A DNA stretch of 10,322 nt, from NCBI GenBank assembly GCA_021807845.1, contig JAKBCM010000039.1, positions 1 to 10,322 on the forward strand. Direction: 5' to 3'. This DNA is from Pseudomonadota bacterium (lineage in GTDB: Bacteria; Pseudomonadota; Gammaproteobacteria; Legionellales; Legionellaceae). This document shows positions 1 through 7,878 of the stretch, piece after piece (within the stretch, counting starts at the first letter, position 1; the number at the start of each line of letters is the position of its first letter). The translations under genes and the position numbers were made by a program. The notes under the pieces were generated by a model. It did not search any database. It was not told the DNA's origin and saw nothing but the letters and a program-made list of their open reading frames with translations.

Positions 1-193
1 TCCTGGTCGTGTGTTTAAAGGTAAAAAGATGGCTGGTCACATGGGTAATAAACGATGTACTGTACAAACCCTAGAGTTGGTACGCGTAGATAGCGAAAGA
101 AATTTACTTCTCATTAAGGGAGCAATACCAGGAGCGCCTGGTGCAAGAGTCGAAATTAAGCCCGCTGTTAAAGCACAAGCAAGAGGCGAATAA
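1..193 (+). CDS. rplC: 50S ribosomal protein L3, C-terminal part (5' end outside window)
   Basis: This is the last part of L3, a primary 23S rRNA-binding protein that helps start assembly of the large subunit near the peptidyl transferase centre. The open frame runs from position 2 to the TAA at 191-193 and enters from outside the window, so the beginning is missing. The visible residues include [16 protein letters not shown] followed by an [13 protein letters not shown] segment, both typical of the L3 carboxyl end; E. coli has Gln where this protein has His after KMAG. The GTG at 11 is inside the gene and is not a start. The stop codon shares one base with the rplD start (TAATG), which suggests translational coupling. 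Identity is very secure. Confidence 0.96.
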   Translation, partial: PGRVFKGKKMAGHMGNKRCTVQTLELVRVDSERNLLLIKGAIPGAPGARVEIKPAVKAQARGE

Positions 194-798
194 TGAATCT
201 TACAACTAAAGATACACAAGCTAAACTGAAAGTAAACAAAGAAATCTTTGGTTACGAGTATAACGAAGGATTGATTCATCAAGCTGTTGTTACTTTTCTA
301 AACAACGCTCGAAGCGGAAATAGCGCGCAAAAGACTCGTGCAGAAGTTAGAGGTGGCGGAAAAAAACCTTGGAATCAAAAAGGAACAGGTCGGGCGCGAG
401 CAGGAACAATACGTAGTCCTATCTGGCGAACTGGCGGTGTGACATTTGCAGCTAAGAAAAGAGATTACTCGCAAAAATTTAATAAAAAAATGTACAAACG
501 AGCATTGCGTAGTATAATCTCGGAGCTTTATCGAACTGGGAATCTCATTGTGGTCAGTGATTTTCAATGTCCGACTCTTAAAACAAAAGATTTTATTAGC
601 AAAATGAAAGAGTTAGAGCTAAACAATGCATTGATTATCATGAAAGAAGTTGGTGAGTTTGAGTATTTAGCCTCTCGAAATTTGATTGCTTACGACATTT
701 GTGATGTATCTGCATTAGATCCTGTCTCACTACTTCGTTACAAACAAGTTTTGATAACAGCAGATGCAGTGAAAGATTTAGAGGAGCAGCTACAATGA
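193..798 (+). CDS. rplD: 50S ribosomal protein L4
   Basis: L4 binds domain I of 23S rRNA and sends a long loop into the peptide exit tunnel. At 201 aa it has the same length as E. coli L4. The extended loop is seen around residues 45-90, with [20 protein letters not shown] and [11 protein letters not shown], and the end carries DPVSLL and [12 protein letters not shown]. The ATG overlaps the rplC stop by one base, and an AGAGG-like ribosome binding site lies inside the end of rplC. In E. coli L4 also represses its own S10 operon through the leader upstream of rpsJ; that leader is outside this window, so autoregulation here is only an inference from the family. The 3' end overlaps rplW by 4 bases. 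Confidence 0.98.
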   Translation: MNLTTKDTQAKLKVNKEIFGYEYNEGLIHQAVVTFLNNARSGNSAQKTRAEVRGGGKKPWNQKGTGRARAGTIRSPIWRTGGVTFAAKKRDYSQKFNKKMYKRALRSIISELYRTGNLIVVSDFQCPTLKTKDFISKMKELELNNALIIMKEVGEFEYLASRNLIAYDICDVSALDPVSLLRYKQVLITADAVKDLEEQLQ

Positions 799-1091
799 AT
801 GCCGAAAGATTGATGATGGTTCTGAGAGAACCCCACACTTCTGAAAAAGCAACCGTATTGGCTGATAAGTTTAATCAGTTTACTTTTAAAGTGTTAAAAA
901 GCGCTACAAAAGATGAGATCAAACAAGCTGTAGAGCATATGTTTAATGTCAAAGTAAAAAGTGTATCTGTAGTCAATACAAAAGGAAAAAAGAAACGTTT
1001 TAAACAAATCGCTGGTAAGCGATCTGATTGGAAAAAGGCATTTGTTTCTCTTTATCCTGAATATGACATAGATTTCACAGTGACCGAATAA
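795..1091 (+). CDS. rplW: 50S ribosomal protein L23
   Basis: L23 sits at the mouth of the exit tunnel and is the docking site for trigger factor and the signal recognition particle. The 98-aa product starts with [16 protein letters not shown], the characteristic L23 opening, and has the basic loop [22 protein letters not shown], which reaches into rRNA. E. coli L23 is 100 aa. The ATG overlaps the rplD stop (ATGA), with GAGGAG at 781-786 giving an 8-base spacing, so this start is well supported. It lies between L4 and L2, as in other S10 operons. Confidence 0.97.
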   Translation: MNAERLMMVLREPHTSEKATVLADKFNQFTFKVLKSATKDEIKQAVEHMFNVKVKSVSVVNTKGKKKRFKQIAGKRSDWKKAFVSLYPEYDIDFTVTE

Positions 1092-1102
1092 GGCAGAGTA
1101 AG

Positions 1103-1930
1103 ATGGCATTATTAAAATCCAAACCAACCTCACCTGGCAAAAGAAGTGAGTTAAGAGTTGTCCACCATCATATTCACAAGGGAAAGCCTCATCCTTCCCT
1201 AGTGGAAAAGCTAAATAAAACGGGTGGACGTAATAATCAAGGTCGTATCACAGTTCGACATATTGGTGGTGGAACACGCTGTCAATATCGAATCATTGAT
1301 TTTAAGCGGAACAAAGATGGCGTTGAAGCCAGGGTAGAACGAATTGAATATGATCCCAATCGATCCGCTCTCATTGCTTTGCTGGTGTATAAAGATGGTG
1401 AGCGAAGATACATCATTGCCCCAGAAGGATTACTCAAAGGTCAAGTGGTATTGAGTGGTGGTGATTCACCGATAAGCACAGGTAATTGTTTGCCTTTGAA
1501 GAATATCCCAGTTGGTACAACGATTCACTGTGTTGAGTTAAAGCCAGGTAAAGGGGCGCAATTGTTGAGAAGTGCTGGGTGTAGTGGACAGCTTGTCGCT
1601 AAAGAAGGCACATATGCAACGATTCGTCTTCGATCAGGTGAAATGAGAAAGGTCCTTCTCTCATGTAGAGCATCTATCGGTGAAGTCAGTAATAGTGAAC
1701 ATAGTTTGAGAGTATTAGGTAAAGCAGGAGCTAAACGTTGGCGTGGAATACGACCAACAGTCCGTGGTGTTGCAATGAACCCTGTAGACCATCCACATGG
1801 TGGTGGTGAAGGTAGAACATCAGCCGGTAGACATCCTGTATCACCATGGGGTGTCAAGACCAAAGGATATAAGACAAGAAGTAACAAGCGTACTGATCGT
1901 TTTATTGTCAGAAGACGTAAGAAAAAATAA
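1103..1930 (+). CDS. rplB: 50S ribosomal protein L2
   Basis: L2 is the largest protein of this operon and is needed for joining of the subunits and for peptidyl transferase activity. The 275-aa length is close to the 273 aa of E. coli. It has the N-terminal OB-like RNA-binding part ([16 protein letters not shown]) and the SH3-like part, and ends with the conserved [13 protein letters not shown] (residues 225-237) and [16 protein letters not shown]. His230 (His229 when the initiator Met is not counted) is the histidine linked to peptidyl transferase function in E. coli. The start ATG follows rplW by 11 bases; the ribosome binding site is weak (AAGG about 9 bases upstream). Several cysteines in the central part do not form an evident metal motif. 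Confidence 0.98.
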   Translation: MALLKSKPTSPGKRSELRVVHHHIHKGKPHPSLVEKLNKTGGRNNQGRITVRHIGGGTRCQYRIIDFKRNKDGVEARVERIEYDPNRSALIALLVYKDGERRYIIAPEGLLKGQVVLSGGDSPISTGNCLPLKNIPVGTTIHCVELKPGKGAQLLRSAGCSGQLVAKEGTYATIRLRSGEMRKVLLSCRASIGEVSNSEHSLRVLGKAGAKRWRGIRPTVRGVAMNPVDHPHGGGEGRTSAGRHPVSPWGVKTKGYKTRSNKRTDRFIVRRRKKK

Positions 1931-1950
1931 TTTGTTGAGAGGGTAATACA

Positions 1951-2229
1951 GTGGCTCGTTCTATTAGAAAAGGTCCTTTTGTTGATCATCACCTGTTAAA
2001 TAAGGTGGAGGCTGCAGTGTCGTCAAAGTCTAAAAAACCAATTAAGACTTGGTCTAGACGCTCGACGATAGTTCCAGAGATGATTGATTTAACGATCGCA
2101 GTTCATAACGGTAGGGATCATGTACCTGTATTTATCACAGATAACATGGTAGGTCATAAGCTGGGTGAATTTGCGATGACTCGAACATTCAAGGGCCATT
2201 CTGGTGATAGAAAGGCTAAAGGCAAGTAA
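1951..2229 (+). CDS. rpsS: 30S ribosomal protein S19
   Basis: S19 forms a complex with S13 at the head of the small subunit, near the A-site tRNA and the intersubunit bridge. The 92-aa product begins [15 protein letters not shown] and has [29 protein letters not shown] and [10 protein letters not shown], all diagnostic of S19. The start is GTG at 1951; the second residue Ala matches the family start, and GAGAGGG lies about 8 bases upstream. No in-frame ATG near the beginning could replace it. It lies between L2 and L22 in the standard order. Confidence 0.97.
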   Translation: MARSIRKGPFVDHHLLNKVEAAVSSKSKKPIKTWSRRSTIVPEMIDLTIAVHNGRDHVPVFITDNMVGHKLGEFAMTRTFKGHSGDRKAKGK

Positions 2230-2238
2230 GAGGTAGCG

Positions 2239-2574
2239 ATGGAAGTCACGGCAAAATTAAAGAACGCTCCATTATCTGCACAAAAAGGCAGATTGGTAGC
2301 AGATCTTATTCGAAACATGGGTGTAGCAAGCGCAGTAGATGTGCTGAAGTTTACACCAAAAAAAGGCGCTCAACTGATGCTCAAGTTATTAGAATCTGCT
2401 ATTGCAAATGCGGAAAATAATAACGGAGCTGATATTGATGAGCTTAAAATAGGCATGGTTTGTGTTGATGAGTCGACCACCTTAAAGCGTATTAGTCCAC
2501 GTGCCAAGGGTCGTGCTAACCGAATAGGTAAAAGAACGTGCCATATCACTTTAAAAGTTTCTGACGAGGAATAG
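2239..2574 (+). CDS. rplV: 50S ribosomal protein L22
   Basis: L22 contacts all domains of 23S rRNA and sends a beta-hairpin into the narrowest part of the peptide tunnel, next to the L4 loop. The 111-aa product is close to the 110 aa of E. coli and contains [24 protein letters not shown] and [16 protein letters not shown]. The hairpin tip is around residues 78-95 ([14 protein letters not shown]); in E. coli changes in this loop affect macrolide sensitivity. The ATG at 2239 has AAGAGGT very close upstream, overlapping the end of the spacer after rpsS. It is followed by rpsC after only two bases. Confidence 0.97.
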   Translation: MEVTAKLKNAPLSAQKGRLVADLIRNMGVASAVDVLKFTPKKGAQLMLKLLESAIANAENNNGADIDELKIGMVCVDESTTLKRISPRAKGRANRIGKRTCHITLKVSDEE

Positions 2575-2576
2575 CA

Positions 2577-3233
2577 ATGGGACAGAAAGTTAATCCAATC
2601 GGCATACGCCTTGGCATTGTAAAACACTGGAATTCCACATGGTATGCTAGTAAAAATTATGCTCAATTGCTAAACCAAGATATCAATTTGCGTAAAGAAT
2701 TGAAAAAGAAACTGATGGCAGCAGCGGTCAGTAGCATTCAAATTGCTAGGCCGGCAAACAATGCAGTTGTTACTATTCATACAGCAAGACCAGGTGTATT
2801 AATTGGCAAAAAAGGTGGTGGTATTGAAACCTTGCGCGCTGAAATATCTGCTAAATTAGGCGTACCAGTACATTTGAATGTCGAAGAGGTAAAAAAGCCT
2901 GAGCTAGATGCAACACTCGTCGCTGAAGGTATTGCTCAGCAACTTGAGCAACGTGTCATGTTTAGAAGAGCAATGAAACGTGCGGTGACATCTGCTCTCA
3001 AATCAGGTGCAAAAGGGATCAAAATCTGCGTGAGTGGGAGATTAGGAGGCGCTGAAATTGCACGTAGTGAATGGTATCGCGAAGGACGTGTACCATTACA
3101 TACATTCCGTGCCGATATTGATTATGGCGTAGCTGAATCTAAGACAACCTATGGAATTATCGGTGTAAAAGTGTGGATCTTCAAAGGTGAAAGCGTTTCA
3201 CAAAAGAACCGCAGTACTGATGATCACAAGTAG
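2577..3233 (+). CDS. rpsC: 30S ribosomal protein S3
   Basis: S3 is in the small-subunit head and helps form the mRNA entry channel, with helicase-like action together with S4 and S5. It begins [12 protein letters not shown], has a type II KH domain with the GKKG loop at residues 77-80, and a C-terminal domain with [23 protein letters not shown] and [10 protein letters not shown]. At 218 aa it is shorter than E. coli S3 (233 aa); the difference is in the basic tail after VWIFKGE, which is only about a dozen residues long here. GAGGA at 2566-2570 gives a 6-base spacing to the ATG. The tail length varies between bacteria, so this does not suggest a broken gene. Confidence 0.97.
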   Translation: MGQKVNPIGIRLGIVKHWNSTWYASKNYAQLLNQDINLRKELKKKLMAAAVSSIQIARPANNAVVTIHTARPGVLIGKKGGGIETLRAEISAKLGVPVHLNVEEVKKPELDATLVAEGIAQQLEQRVMFRRAMKRAVTSALKSGAKGIKICVSGRLGGAEIARSEWYREGRVPLHTFRADIDYGVAESKTTYGIIGVKVWIFKGESVSQKNRSTDDHK

Positions 3234-3248
3234 TGAGGATTTATAATT

Positions 3249-3662
3249 ATGTTACAGCCTAAACGAACAAAATATCGTAAACAAATGAAAGGCCGAAATC
3301 GTGGTTTGGCGCAAAGAGGCAATAAAATAAGTTTTGGTGAGTTTGGTTTGAAAGCAATTGAGCGTGGCCGTTTAACTGCAAGACAAATTGAAGCAGCAAG
3401 ACGTGCGATGACTCGCCATGTCAAAAGGGGCGGTAAGATTTGGATACGTGTATTTCCTGATAAACCTATTACACAAAAGCCCCTGGAAGTACGCCAAGGA
3501 AAGGGTAAAGGTAATGTTGAATACTGGGTAGCTCAAATACAACCTGGTAAGGTCCTTTTCGAAATGGAAGGTGTTACACGTGAATTGGCAATTGAAGCGT
3601 TTGATTTAGCAAAAGCAAAATTACCGTTTAAAGTTGCATTCGAAGAGCGTAAGGTGATGTGA
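3249..3662 (+). CDS. rplP: 50S ribosomal protein L16
   Basis: L16 lies close to the A-site tRNA elbow and completes the peptidyl transferase centre late in assembly. The 137-aa product opens with [19 protein letters not shown] and has the [27 protein letters not shown] region. Arg82 here corresponds to E. coli Arg81, the residue hydroxylated by the oxygenase YcfD/RoxA in that organism; whether this organism has the enzyme cannot be seen. GAGGA at 3235-3239 lies 9 bases before the ATG. The stop TGA overlaps the rpmC start (TGATG). Confidence 0.97.
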   Translation: MLQPKRTKYRKQMKGRNRGLAQRGNKISFGEFGLKAIERGRLTARQIEAARRAMTRHVKRGGKIWIRVFPDKPITQKPLEVRQGKGKGNVEYWVAQIQPGKVLFEMEGVTRELAIEAFDLAKAKLPFKVAFEERKVM

Positions 3663-3862
3663 TGAAAGACACAAATGAACTCAGAAAATTAACAATTGAT
3701 GAATTAGAGACCGAGTTACTTTCATTGCGTAAAGATCAGTTTAACTTGCGCATGAAAAAGGCTAATGGCACGTTAGATAAATCTCACCATATCAAACAGG
3801 TGAGAAGGTCAATAGCTAAGGTTAAAACATTGATGACTGAAAAAGGTGGAAACGAGTCATGA
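3662..3862 (+). CDS. rpmC: 50S ribosomal protein L29
   Basis: L29 is a small two-helix, coiled-coil-like protein beside L23 at the tunnel exit. The 66-aa product contains [31 protein letters not shown] and a second helix with [15 protein letters not shown]. Two starts are possible: GTG at 3659 or ATG at 3662. I chose ATG at 3662 because AAGG at 3651-3654 is then 7 bases away instead of 4, and because family members start with a single Met-Lys. The start overlaps the rplP stop by one base and the end overlaps rpsQ by 4 bases. The identity is sure; the start has a small uncertainty of one codon. Confidence 0.94.
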   Translation: MKDTNELRKLTIDELETELLSLRKDQFNLRMKKANGTLDKSHHIKQVRRSIAKVKTLMTEKGGNES

Positions 3863-4110
3863 CCATGAGCGAATCAAATGCAAGAACAGTTGTTGGCAAA
3901 GTAGTCAGTGACAAAATGCAAAAAACGATTGTTGTGTTAATCGAGCGTAAGGTAAAACATCCTAAGTACGGGAAAATTATCAAGCGTCGTACAAAATTAC
4001 ATGCTCACGATGAAAATCAAGTGAGCAAAATTGGTAATACAGTAAAGATCAGAGAATGTAGACCATTATCTAAAATGAAAAGCTGGGTTTTGGTTGAAGT
4101 GATTGCCTAG
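3859..4110 (+). CDS. rpsQ: 30S ribosomal protein S17
   Basis: S17 is a primary 16S rRNA-binding OB-fold protein of the 30S body. The 83-aa product has [40 protein letters not shown] and [12 protein letters not shown], the family hallmarks; E. coli S17 is 84 aa. The ATG at 3859 overlaps the rpmC stop (ATGA), and AAGGTGG about 10 bases upstream supports it. A second in-frame ATG at 3865 (MSESN) is possible but is further from the ribosome binding site. This is the last gene of the S10 part; a 101-base gap follows. Confidence 0.96.
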   Translation: MTMSESNARTVVGKVVSDKMQKTIVVLIERKVKHPKYGKIIKRRTKLHAHDENQVSKIGNTVKIRECRPLSKMKSWVLVEVIA

Positions 4111-4142
4111 TTTTTACTAAAGATGGTAATGAATAATTTACT

Positions 4143-4170
4143 TTTAAATACCCAGAAAGGCTGATATAAT
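4143..4170 (+). promoter_or_regulatory. Putative promoter of the spc operon
   Basis: The 101-base gap before rplN holds a perfect TATAAT at 4165-4170. The best -35 candidate is TTTAAA at 4143-4148 (4 of 6 matches to TTGACA) with a 16-base spacer. Transcription would then start near 4177, giving a leader of about 35 bases before rplN. The position between rpsQ and rplN is where the known E. coli spc promoter lies. The box is read from sequence; the activity is inferred. Confidence 0.6.
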
Positions 4171-4187
4171 CAGCAGCCTTTTTCTGG
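4152..4187 (+). terminator. Terminator-like hairpin overlapping the spc promoter
   Basis: CCAGAAA (4152-4158) pairs with TTTCTGG (4181-4187), and GGCTG (4159-4163) with CAGCC (4174-4178), with two unpaired T between. An alternative tight hairpin is GCTGAT (4160-4165) with ATCAGC (4169-4174) and an ATA loop. A run of five T (4179-4183) follows the GC-rich stem. RNA reading through from the S10 genes could end or be weakened here. It may be only a partial terminator, since the promoter lies within it. Confidence 0.45.
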
Positions 4188-4211
4188 TCGGATTTAGAGC
4201 TGGAGAGTGAT

Positions 4212-4577
4212 ATGATACAAATGCAAACGGTGCTTGATGTCGCAGATAACAGCGGAGCACGCAAAGTGATGTGTATCAAAGTACTTGGCGGGTCCCATAG
4301 ACGATATGCACGTGTTGGCGATGTGATCAAAGTGAGTATCAAAGATGCCATACCACGCAGCAAAGTGAAAAAGGGATCGGTGATGAATGCAGTCGTTGTA
4401 CGGACAAGTCAAGGCGTACGACGTGATGATGGTTCTTTAATTCGATTTGATGGTAATGCAGCAGTGCTTTTAAATAACCAGAATGAACCGATTGGTACAC
4501 GTATATTTGGACCAGTGACTCGCGAGTTGAGAGAGCGGTTTATGAAAATTATTTCTTTAGCAGCAGAAGTATTGTAA
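4212..4577 (+). CDS. rplN: 50S ribosomal protein L14
   Basis: L14 is a highly conserved five-stranded barrel protein that forms intersubunit bridges and, in other bacteria, is the site bound by the silencing factor RsfS. The 121-aa product has [40 protein letters not shown] and [20 protein letters not shown]. coli L14 is 123 aa; small deletions near [10 protein letters not shown] and RELRERF explain the difference. It is the first gene of the spc operon. GGAG at 4202-4205 lies 6 bases before the ATG, in the short leader after the candidate promoter. Confidence 0.98.
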   Translation: MIQMQTVLDVADNSGARKVMCIKVLGGSHRRYARVGDVIKVSIKDAIPRSKVKKGSVMNAVVVRTSQGVRRDDGSLIRFDGNAAVLLNNQNEPIGTRIFGPVTRELRERFMKIISLAAEVL

Positions 4578-4589
4578 GAAGGATTAGTT

Positions 4590-4916
4590 ATGAAGCGCAT
4601 CAGAAAGGGCGATACAGTAATAGTAATTGCCGGTAAAAGTAAAGGTCATGTGGGCTCAGTAGCCCGTGTGATTGACAATAAAGTTGTGGTAGAAGGTGCA
4701 AACATGATGAAAAAACATGTTAAGCCAAACCCACAGATAGAGCAACGAGGCGGAATTATTTCTAAGGAAGCTCCTTTAGATGTATCAAATGTTGCTTTAT
4801 ACAATCCTGTGACTAAAAAAGCCGATAAAGTGGGTTTTAAGTTTATTGAGAAAGATGGTAATTCGCACAAGGTTAGATACTTCAAATCAAATGATGAAGT
4901 TGTTGATCTTGTTTAA
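4590..4916 (+). CDS. rplX: 50S ribosomal protein L24
   Basis: L24 is one of the proteins that starts folding of 23S rRNA and lies near the tunnel exit. The 108-aa product has a KOW motif at about residues 4-30 ([19 protein letters not shown]), then [35 protein letters not shown] and a C-terminal [12 protein letters not shown] segment. E. coli L24 is 104 aa, so the size is normal. GAAGGA at 4578-4583 is 6 bases before the ATG. Order L14-L24-L5 is the usual one. Confidence 0.97.
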   Translation: MKRIRKGDTVIVIAGKSKGHVGSVARVIDNKVVVEGANMMKKHVKPNPQIEQRGGIISKEAPLDVSNVALYNPVTKKADKVGFKFIEKDGNSHKVRYFKSNDEVVDLV

Positions 4917-4929
4917 TTAGGTGATGGAA

Positions 4930-5481
4930 ATGGCTAGACTGAAAGAGTTTTACAAAAAAGACATTATCAGCATGATGATGAAAAAATTCGGTTATAAAAG
5001 TGTCATGCAGGTCCCAAAGATTCAAAAAATAACACTAAACATGGGTGTTGGTGAAGCTGTAGGCGACAAAAAGGTCATGAATTTTGCGCTAGAGGATATG
5101 TCTAGAATTACTGGTCAAAAACCAGTGATTACTTTGGCAAAAAAATCAATAGCCGGTTTTAAAATTCGAGAAGAATGGCCAATAGGGTGTAAGGTTACCC
5201 TTAGAAAAGATCGTATGTATGAATTTTTAGACAGACTGATTACGATTACTTTACCTAGAGTTCGTGATTTTCGAGGTTTAAATTCTAAATCATTTGATGG
5301 CACTGGAAATTATAGTTTAGGTATTCATGAACAAATCGTATTTCCAGAGATTGATTTTGATAAGATTGACACCATACGTGGATTAGACATCTGCATCACC
5401 ACGAGTGCCAAAACCGATGAAGAGGCAAAGGCTTTATTAGAAGCATTTAATCTTCCATTAAAAGATAGAGACAAAAATTAA
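4930..5481 (+). CDS. rplE: 50S ribosomal protein L5
   Basis: L5 binds 5S rRNA, together with L18, and takes part in the central protuberance and its bridge to S13. The 183-aa product starts [12 protein letters not shown] and has [61 protein letters not shown] and [12 protein letters not shown]. The frame is open further upstream with GTG at 4921 and ATG at 4924, but I prefer ATG at 4930: it matches the family beginning (MAKL in E. coli, 179 aa) and has AGGTGA at 4919-4924 at a 5-base spacing. In E. coli the rplE start region is where S8 represses the spc operon; I could not see a convincing equivalent fold here. Confidence 0.95.
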   Translation: MARLKEFYKKDIISMMMKKFGYKSVMQVPKIQKITLNMGVGEAVGDKKVMNFALEDMSRITGQKPVITLAKKSIAGFKIREEWPIGCKVTLRKDRMYEFLDRLITITLPRVRDFRGLNSKSFDGTGNYSLGIHEQIVFPEIDFDKIDTIRGLDICITTSAKTDEEAKALLEAFNLPLKDRDKN

Positions 5482-5495
5482 CAAGGGTATACATT

Positions 5496-5798
5496 GTGGC
5501 TAAAAAATCGATACTTGCACGCGAAAACAAAAAAAGACTTCTTGTTGAGAAGTATAAAGCTCGACGAGCTGATTTAAAGGAAGTCATCAAATCAACGAAT
5601 GACTATGATTTGATTATGGAAACTCAAGCAAAACTTGCTAAGTTACCTATTAATTCCAACCCAGTTCGACATAGCACGCGCTGTCAACAATGTGGTCGTG
5701 CACATGCAGTGTATCGTAAATTTGAACTGTGCCGGATCTGTCTACGTCAGCAGTTAATGACAGGCAATGTCACTGGTGGTCGAAAGTCTAGCTGGTAG
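5496..5798 (+). CDS. rpsN: 30S ribosomal protein S14, long form with intact zinc motif
   Basis: S14 is a late-assembling protein of the 30S head next to S3, S10 and S19. The 100-aa product has the long N-terminal part of the E. coli type ([15 protein letters not shown]) and ends in RKSSW, like the KASW end of the family. Unlike E. coli S14 it carries a full zinc ribbon, C63-x2-C66 and C79-x2-C82, in [10 protein letters not shown] and [10 protein letters not shown]. The 12-residue spacing equals that of the short zinc-type S14 of Gram-positive bacteria. The start is GTG at 5496, supported by AAGGG at 5483-5487 and the MAKKS-like opening. It lies between L5 and S8 as usual. The identity is sure; zinc binding is an inference from the motif. 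Confidence 0.96.
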   Translation: MAKKSILARENKKRLLVEKYKARRADLKEVIKSTNDYDLIMETQAKLAKLPINSNPVRHSTRCQQCGRAHAVYRKFELCRICLRQQLMTGNVTGGRKSSW

Positions 5799-5826
5799 TA
5801 ACCTAATATATATTTGGAGATAAACT

Positions 5827-6222
5827 GTGAGTATGCATGATCCAGTAGCTGATATGTTGACTAGAATCAGAAATGGGCAACAAGCTAAACATCAACAAGT
5901 AACCTTGCTTTCATCACACTTTAAAGAAGAGATTGCAAGAGTATTACAAGAAGAAGGCTACATTGCTAATTATGTCGTTGAAGAGTTGGATAATAAACTA
6001 AAATCTATGACAGTAGATTTGAAATATTATCATGGTCGACCAGTCATTGAGAAAATAAGACGCATCAGCAGACCAGGACTTAGAGTATATAAATCTGCCA
6101 AAGACTTGTCATCTGTGCCAGGTTTCGGTATCGCCATATTGTCAACCTCTCGTGGTGTGATGACCCATATCAAAGCGAAAGCAAATGGTATCGGTGGTGA
6201 AGTGATTTGTGAAGTCGCCTAG
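5827..6222 (+). CDS. rpsH: 30S ribosomal protein S8
   Basis: S8 is a primary 16S rRNA-binding protein of the central domain and, in E. coli, the translational repressor of the spc operon. The 131-aa product opens MSMHDPVADMLTRIRNGQ and has RRISRPGLRVYKS, the RNA-binding STSRGVM motif at residues 106-112 and the end GGEVICEVA. The start GTG at 5827 is preferred to the ATG at 5833 because E. coli S8 begins MSMQDP at the same place and GGAG at 5816-5819 is 7 bases upstream. Autoregulation is known for the family but not visible here. Confidence 0.97.
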   Translation: MSMHDPVADMLTRIRNGQQAKHQQVTLLSSHFKEEIARVLQEEGYIANYVVEELDNKLKSMTVDLKYYHGRPVIEKIRRISRPGLRVYKSAKDLSSVPGFGIAILSTSRGVMTHIKAKANGIGGEVICEVA

Positions 6223-6253
6223 AAATTCTTGGTGAATACGAAAGAGGATAAAT

Positions 6254-6796
6254 ATGTCAAGAGTAGCTAAAGCCCCAATTCTACTACCAACAAATGTTGA
6301 GCTGACGATTGGGAAGGAAACCGTAACGGTTAAAGGTCCTAAGGGTACACTAACTCAACATTGCAATCGTTTGGTGAGTGTGACTAAGGCTGATGATAAT
6401 CCTAACCAAGTCATTTTTAAGCCAGCTTCAAATGATCCGAATGCCTGGGCCCAAGCAGGTACCGCTAGAGCATTGGTGAACAATATGGTACATGGCGTAA
6501 CCAATGGGTATGATTTGACACTTGAATTGGTGGGTGTAGGATACAGAGCGCAGGCAAAGGGTACTGAATTGTCATTGTCGTTGGGTTTCTCACATACCAT
6601 CGAATATGCGCTGCCTAAAGGTGTTCAAGCAGAAACACCTAATAACACGACGATTATTCTTAAAGGAATAGACAAACAACTCATTGGACAGGTTGCATCT
6701 GAGATACGTGCGTTTCGTCCACCTGAGCCTTATAAAGGAAAAGGTGTGAAATATGCAGGTGAAATCATTGTACGTAAAGAAGCCAAAAAGAAATAA
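6254..6796 (+). CDS. rplF: 50S ribosomal protein L6
   Basis: L6 is made of two similar RNA-recognition-like domains and binds 23S rRNA near the GTPase centre, below the stalk base. The 180-aa product starts MSRVAKAPI, shows the first domain with ELTIGKETVTVKGPKGTL, and the second with LVGVGYRAQAKGTELSLSLGFSH. The C-terminal signature PEPYKGKGVKY begins at residue 157. E. coli L6 is 177 aa. GAGGA at 6244-6248 is 5 bases before the ATG, and 31 bases separate it from rpsH, one of the wider gaps in the operon. Confidence 0.97.
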   Translation: MSRVAKAPILLPTNVELTIGKETVTVKGPKGTLTQHCNRLVSVTKADDNPNQVIFKPASNDPNAWAQAGTARALVNNMVHGVTNGYDLTLELVGVGYRAQAKGTELSLSLGFSHTIEYALPKGVQAETPNNTTIILKGIDKQLIGQVASEIRAFRPPEPYKGKGVKYAGEIIVRKEAKKK

Positions 6797-6806
6797 GGTA
6801 TAGAAC

Positions 6807-7163
6807 ATGAATAAGCAACATGCTCGAAAGAGAAGAGGTCTTAAAACAAAGGCAATTATACGCACCAGCAACCGACCAAGGTTAACTGTCTATAGAAGTG
6901 GTGTACACGTCTACGCACAAATTATTATAGGCGGTGAAAATGGAGATATTGTTATTGCTTCAGCTTCAACTGTAGATAAAGAATTGAAACCAACTTTAAA
7001 AGGCAATAAAAAAGATCAGGCCTATCAAGTTGGACAATTGATTGCAACCCGTGCAAAAGACAAAAATCTTTCTGAAGTCGCGTTTGATCGAGCAGGCTAT
7101 AAGTACCATGGGCGAGTGAAAGCGTTAGCAGATGGTGCTCGCGAAGCTGGCTTGAACTTTTAA
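6807..7163 (+). CDS. rplR: 50S ribosomal protein L18
   Basis: L18 binds 5S rRNA and brings it, with L5, into the large subunit. The 118-aa product (E. coli 117 aa) begins with a basic tail, [17 protein letters not shown], and continues with [31 protein letters not shown] and [26 protein letters not shown], all typical of L18. The ribosome binding site AAGG at 6795-6798 overlaps the rplF stop and is 8 bases from the ATG, so translation is probably linked to that of L6. Confidence 0.97.
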   Translation: MNKQHARKRRGLKTKAIIRTSNRPRLTVYRSGVHVYAQIIIGGENGDIVIASASTVDKELKPTLKGNKKDQAYQVGQLIATRAKDKNLSEVAFDRAGYKYHGRVKALADGAREAGLNF

Positions 7164-7175
7164 GGAAACACAGTT

Positions 7176-7682
7176 ATGTCATTTGATGAATCAACCAAAA
7201 CTGACGGTTATCAAGAGAAACTAGTATCAGTAACACGAACAGCAAAAGTAGTCAAAGGTGGTCGTGTATTTGGATTTGCTGTTCTTGTTGTTGTTGGCGA
7301 TGGAAAGGGTAAAGTAGGTTATGGTCGTGGTAAAGCACGAGAAGTTCCAATTGCCATTCAGAAAGCGATGGATCAAGCACGAAAGAACATGGTTTATGTG
7401 CCTCTAGCAGGTAATACAATTCACCATGAGATTTCATGGAACTATGGTGCATCTAAAGTATTTATGAAACCTGCGAGCCAAGGTACGGGAATTATCGCTG
7501 GTGGTGCAATGAGAGCTGTTCTTGAAGTGTTAGGCGTACAAAATATTTTGGCTAAAAGCATTGGCTCTACGAATCCAAGTAACATTGTCCGTGCAACAAT
7601 TGCAGCCCTTACTCATATCGGAACACCTGATTATGTAGCGGCAAAGCGTGGAAAATCAGTTGAAGAAGTCATGGCGGGGTAA
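7176..7682 (+). CDS. rpsE: 30S ribosomal protein S5
   Basis: S5 is at the back of the 30S body and works in decoding accuracy and mRNA entry, beside S4. The 168-aa product (E. coli 167 aa) has the double-stranded RNA-binding-like S5 domain with [21 protein letters not shown] and the [16 protein letters not shown] helix. The C-terminal part has [20 protein letters not shown] and [13 protein letters not shown] and ends [14 protein letters not shown]. The loop around residues 22-32, where spectinomycin-resistance changes occur in E. coli, is intact (VKGGR). AAGGA at 7162-7166 is 9 bases before the ATG. Confidence 0.98.
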   Translation: MSFDESTKTDGYQEKLVSVTRTAKVVKGGRVFGFAVLVVVGDGKGKVGYGRGKAREVPIAIQKAMDQARKNMVYVPLAGNTIHHEISWNYGASKVFMKPASQGTGIIAGGAMRAVLEVLGVQNILAKSIGSTNPSNIVRATIAALTHIGTPDYVAAKRGKSVEEVMAG

Positions 7683-7686
7683 AATC

Positions 7687-7878
7687 ATGGGCAAGAAGAA
7701 AATACAAATAAAACTGGTTAAGAGTCTGATTGGACGTATTCCCAAGCACATTCAAATTGCGAATCAGTTAGGACTTAGAAAGATAAACAGCACAACTGTT
7801 CAAAACGATACTCCTGCAGTCCGTGGAATGGTAAATGCAATTTACTATCTAGTAGAAGTAGAGGAGCATGCAAAATGA
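7687..7878 (+). CDS. rpmD: 50S ribosomal protein L30
   Basis: L30 is a small ferredoxin-like-fold protein on the 23S rRNA surface. The 63-aa product is [20 protein letters not shown] followed by [19 protein letters not shown] and [20 protein letters not shown], which is a normal L30 (E. coli 59 aa). The same frame is open upstream from 7648 inside rpsE, but the ATG at 7687 matches the family start and the GGCGGGG stretch at the end of rpsE can serve as ribosome binding site about 7 bases away. It starts 4 bases after the rpsE stop and overlaps rplO by 4 bases at its end. Confidence 0.95.
   Translation: MGKKKIQIKLVKSLIGRIPKHIQIANQLGLRKINSTTVQNDTPAVRGMVNAIYYLVEVEEHAK

Noticed and set aside
1525..1992. 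155-codon open frame on the - strand across rplB and the start of rpsS
   Set aside because: It is fully antisense to two certain genes, its translation resembles no family I know, and its length is explained by the biased codon use of L2.
4070..4412. Open frames on the - strand over the rpsQ-rplN gap
   Set aside because: They run antisense through rplN and the promoter region, show no recognisable protein features and have no convincing ribosome binding site.
4880..4960. S8 repressor site at the rplE start, as in E. coli
   Set aside because: I looked for a helix like the S8 site of 16S rRNA around the start codon but saw no clear stem with the expected unpaired core; a covariance-model search would be needed.
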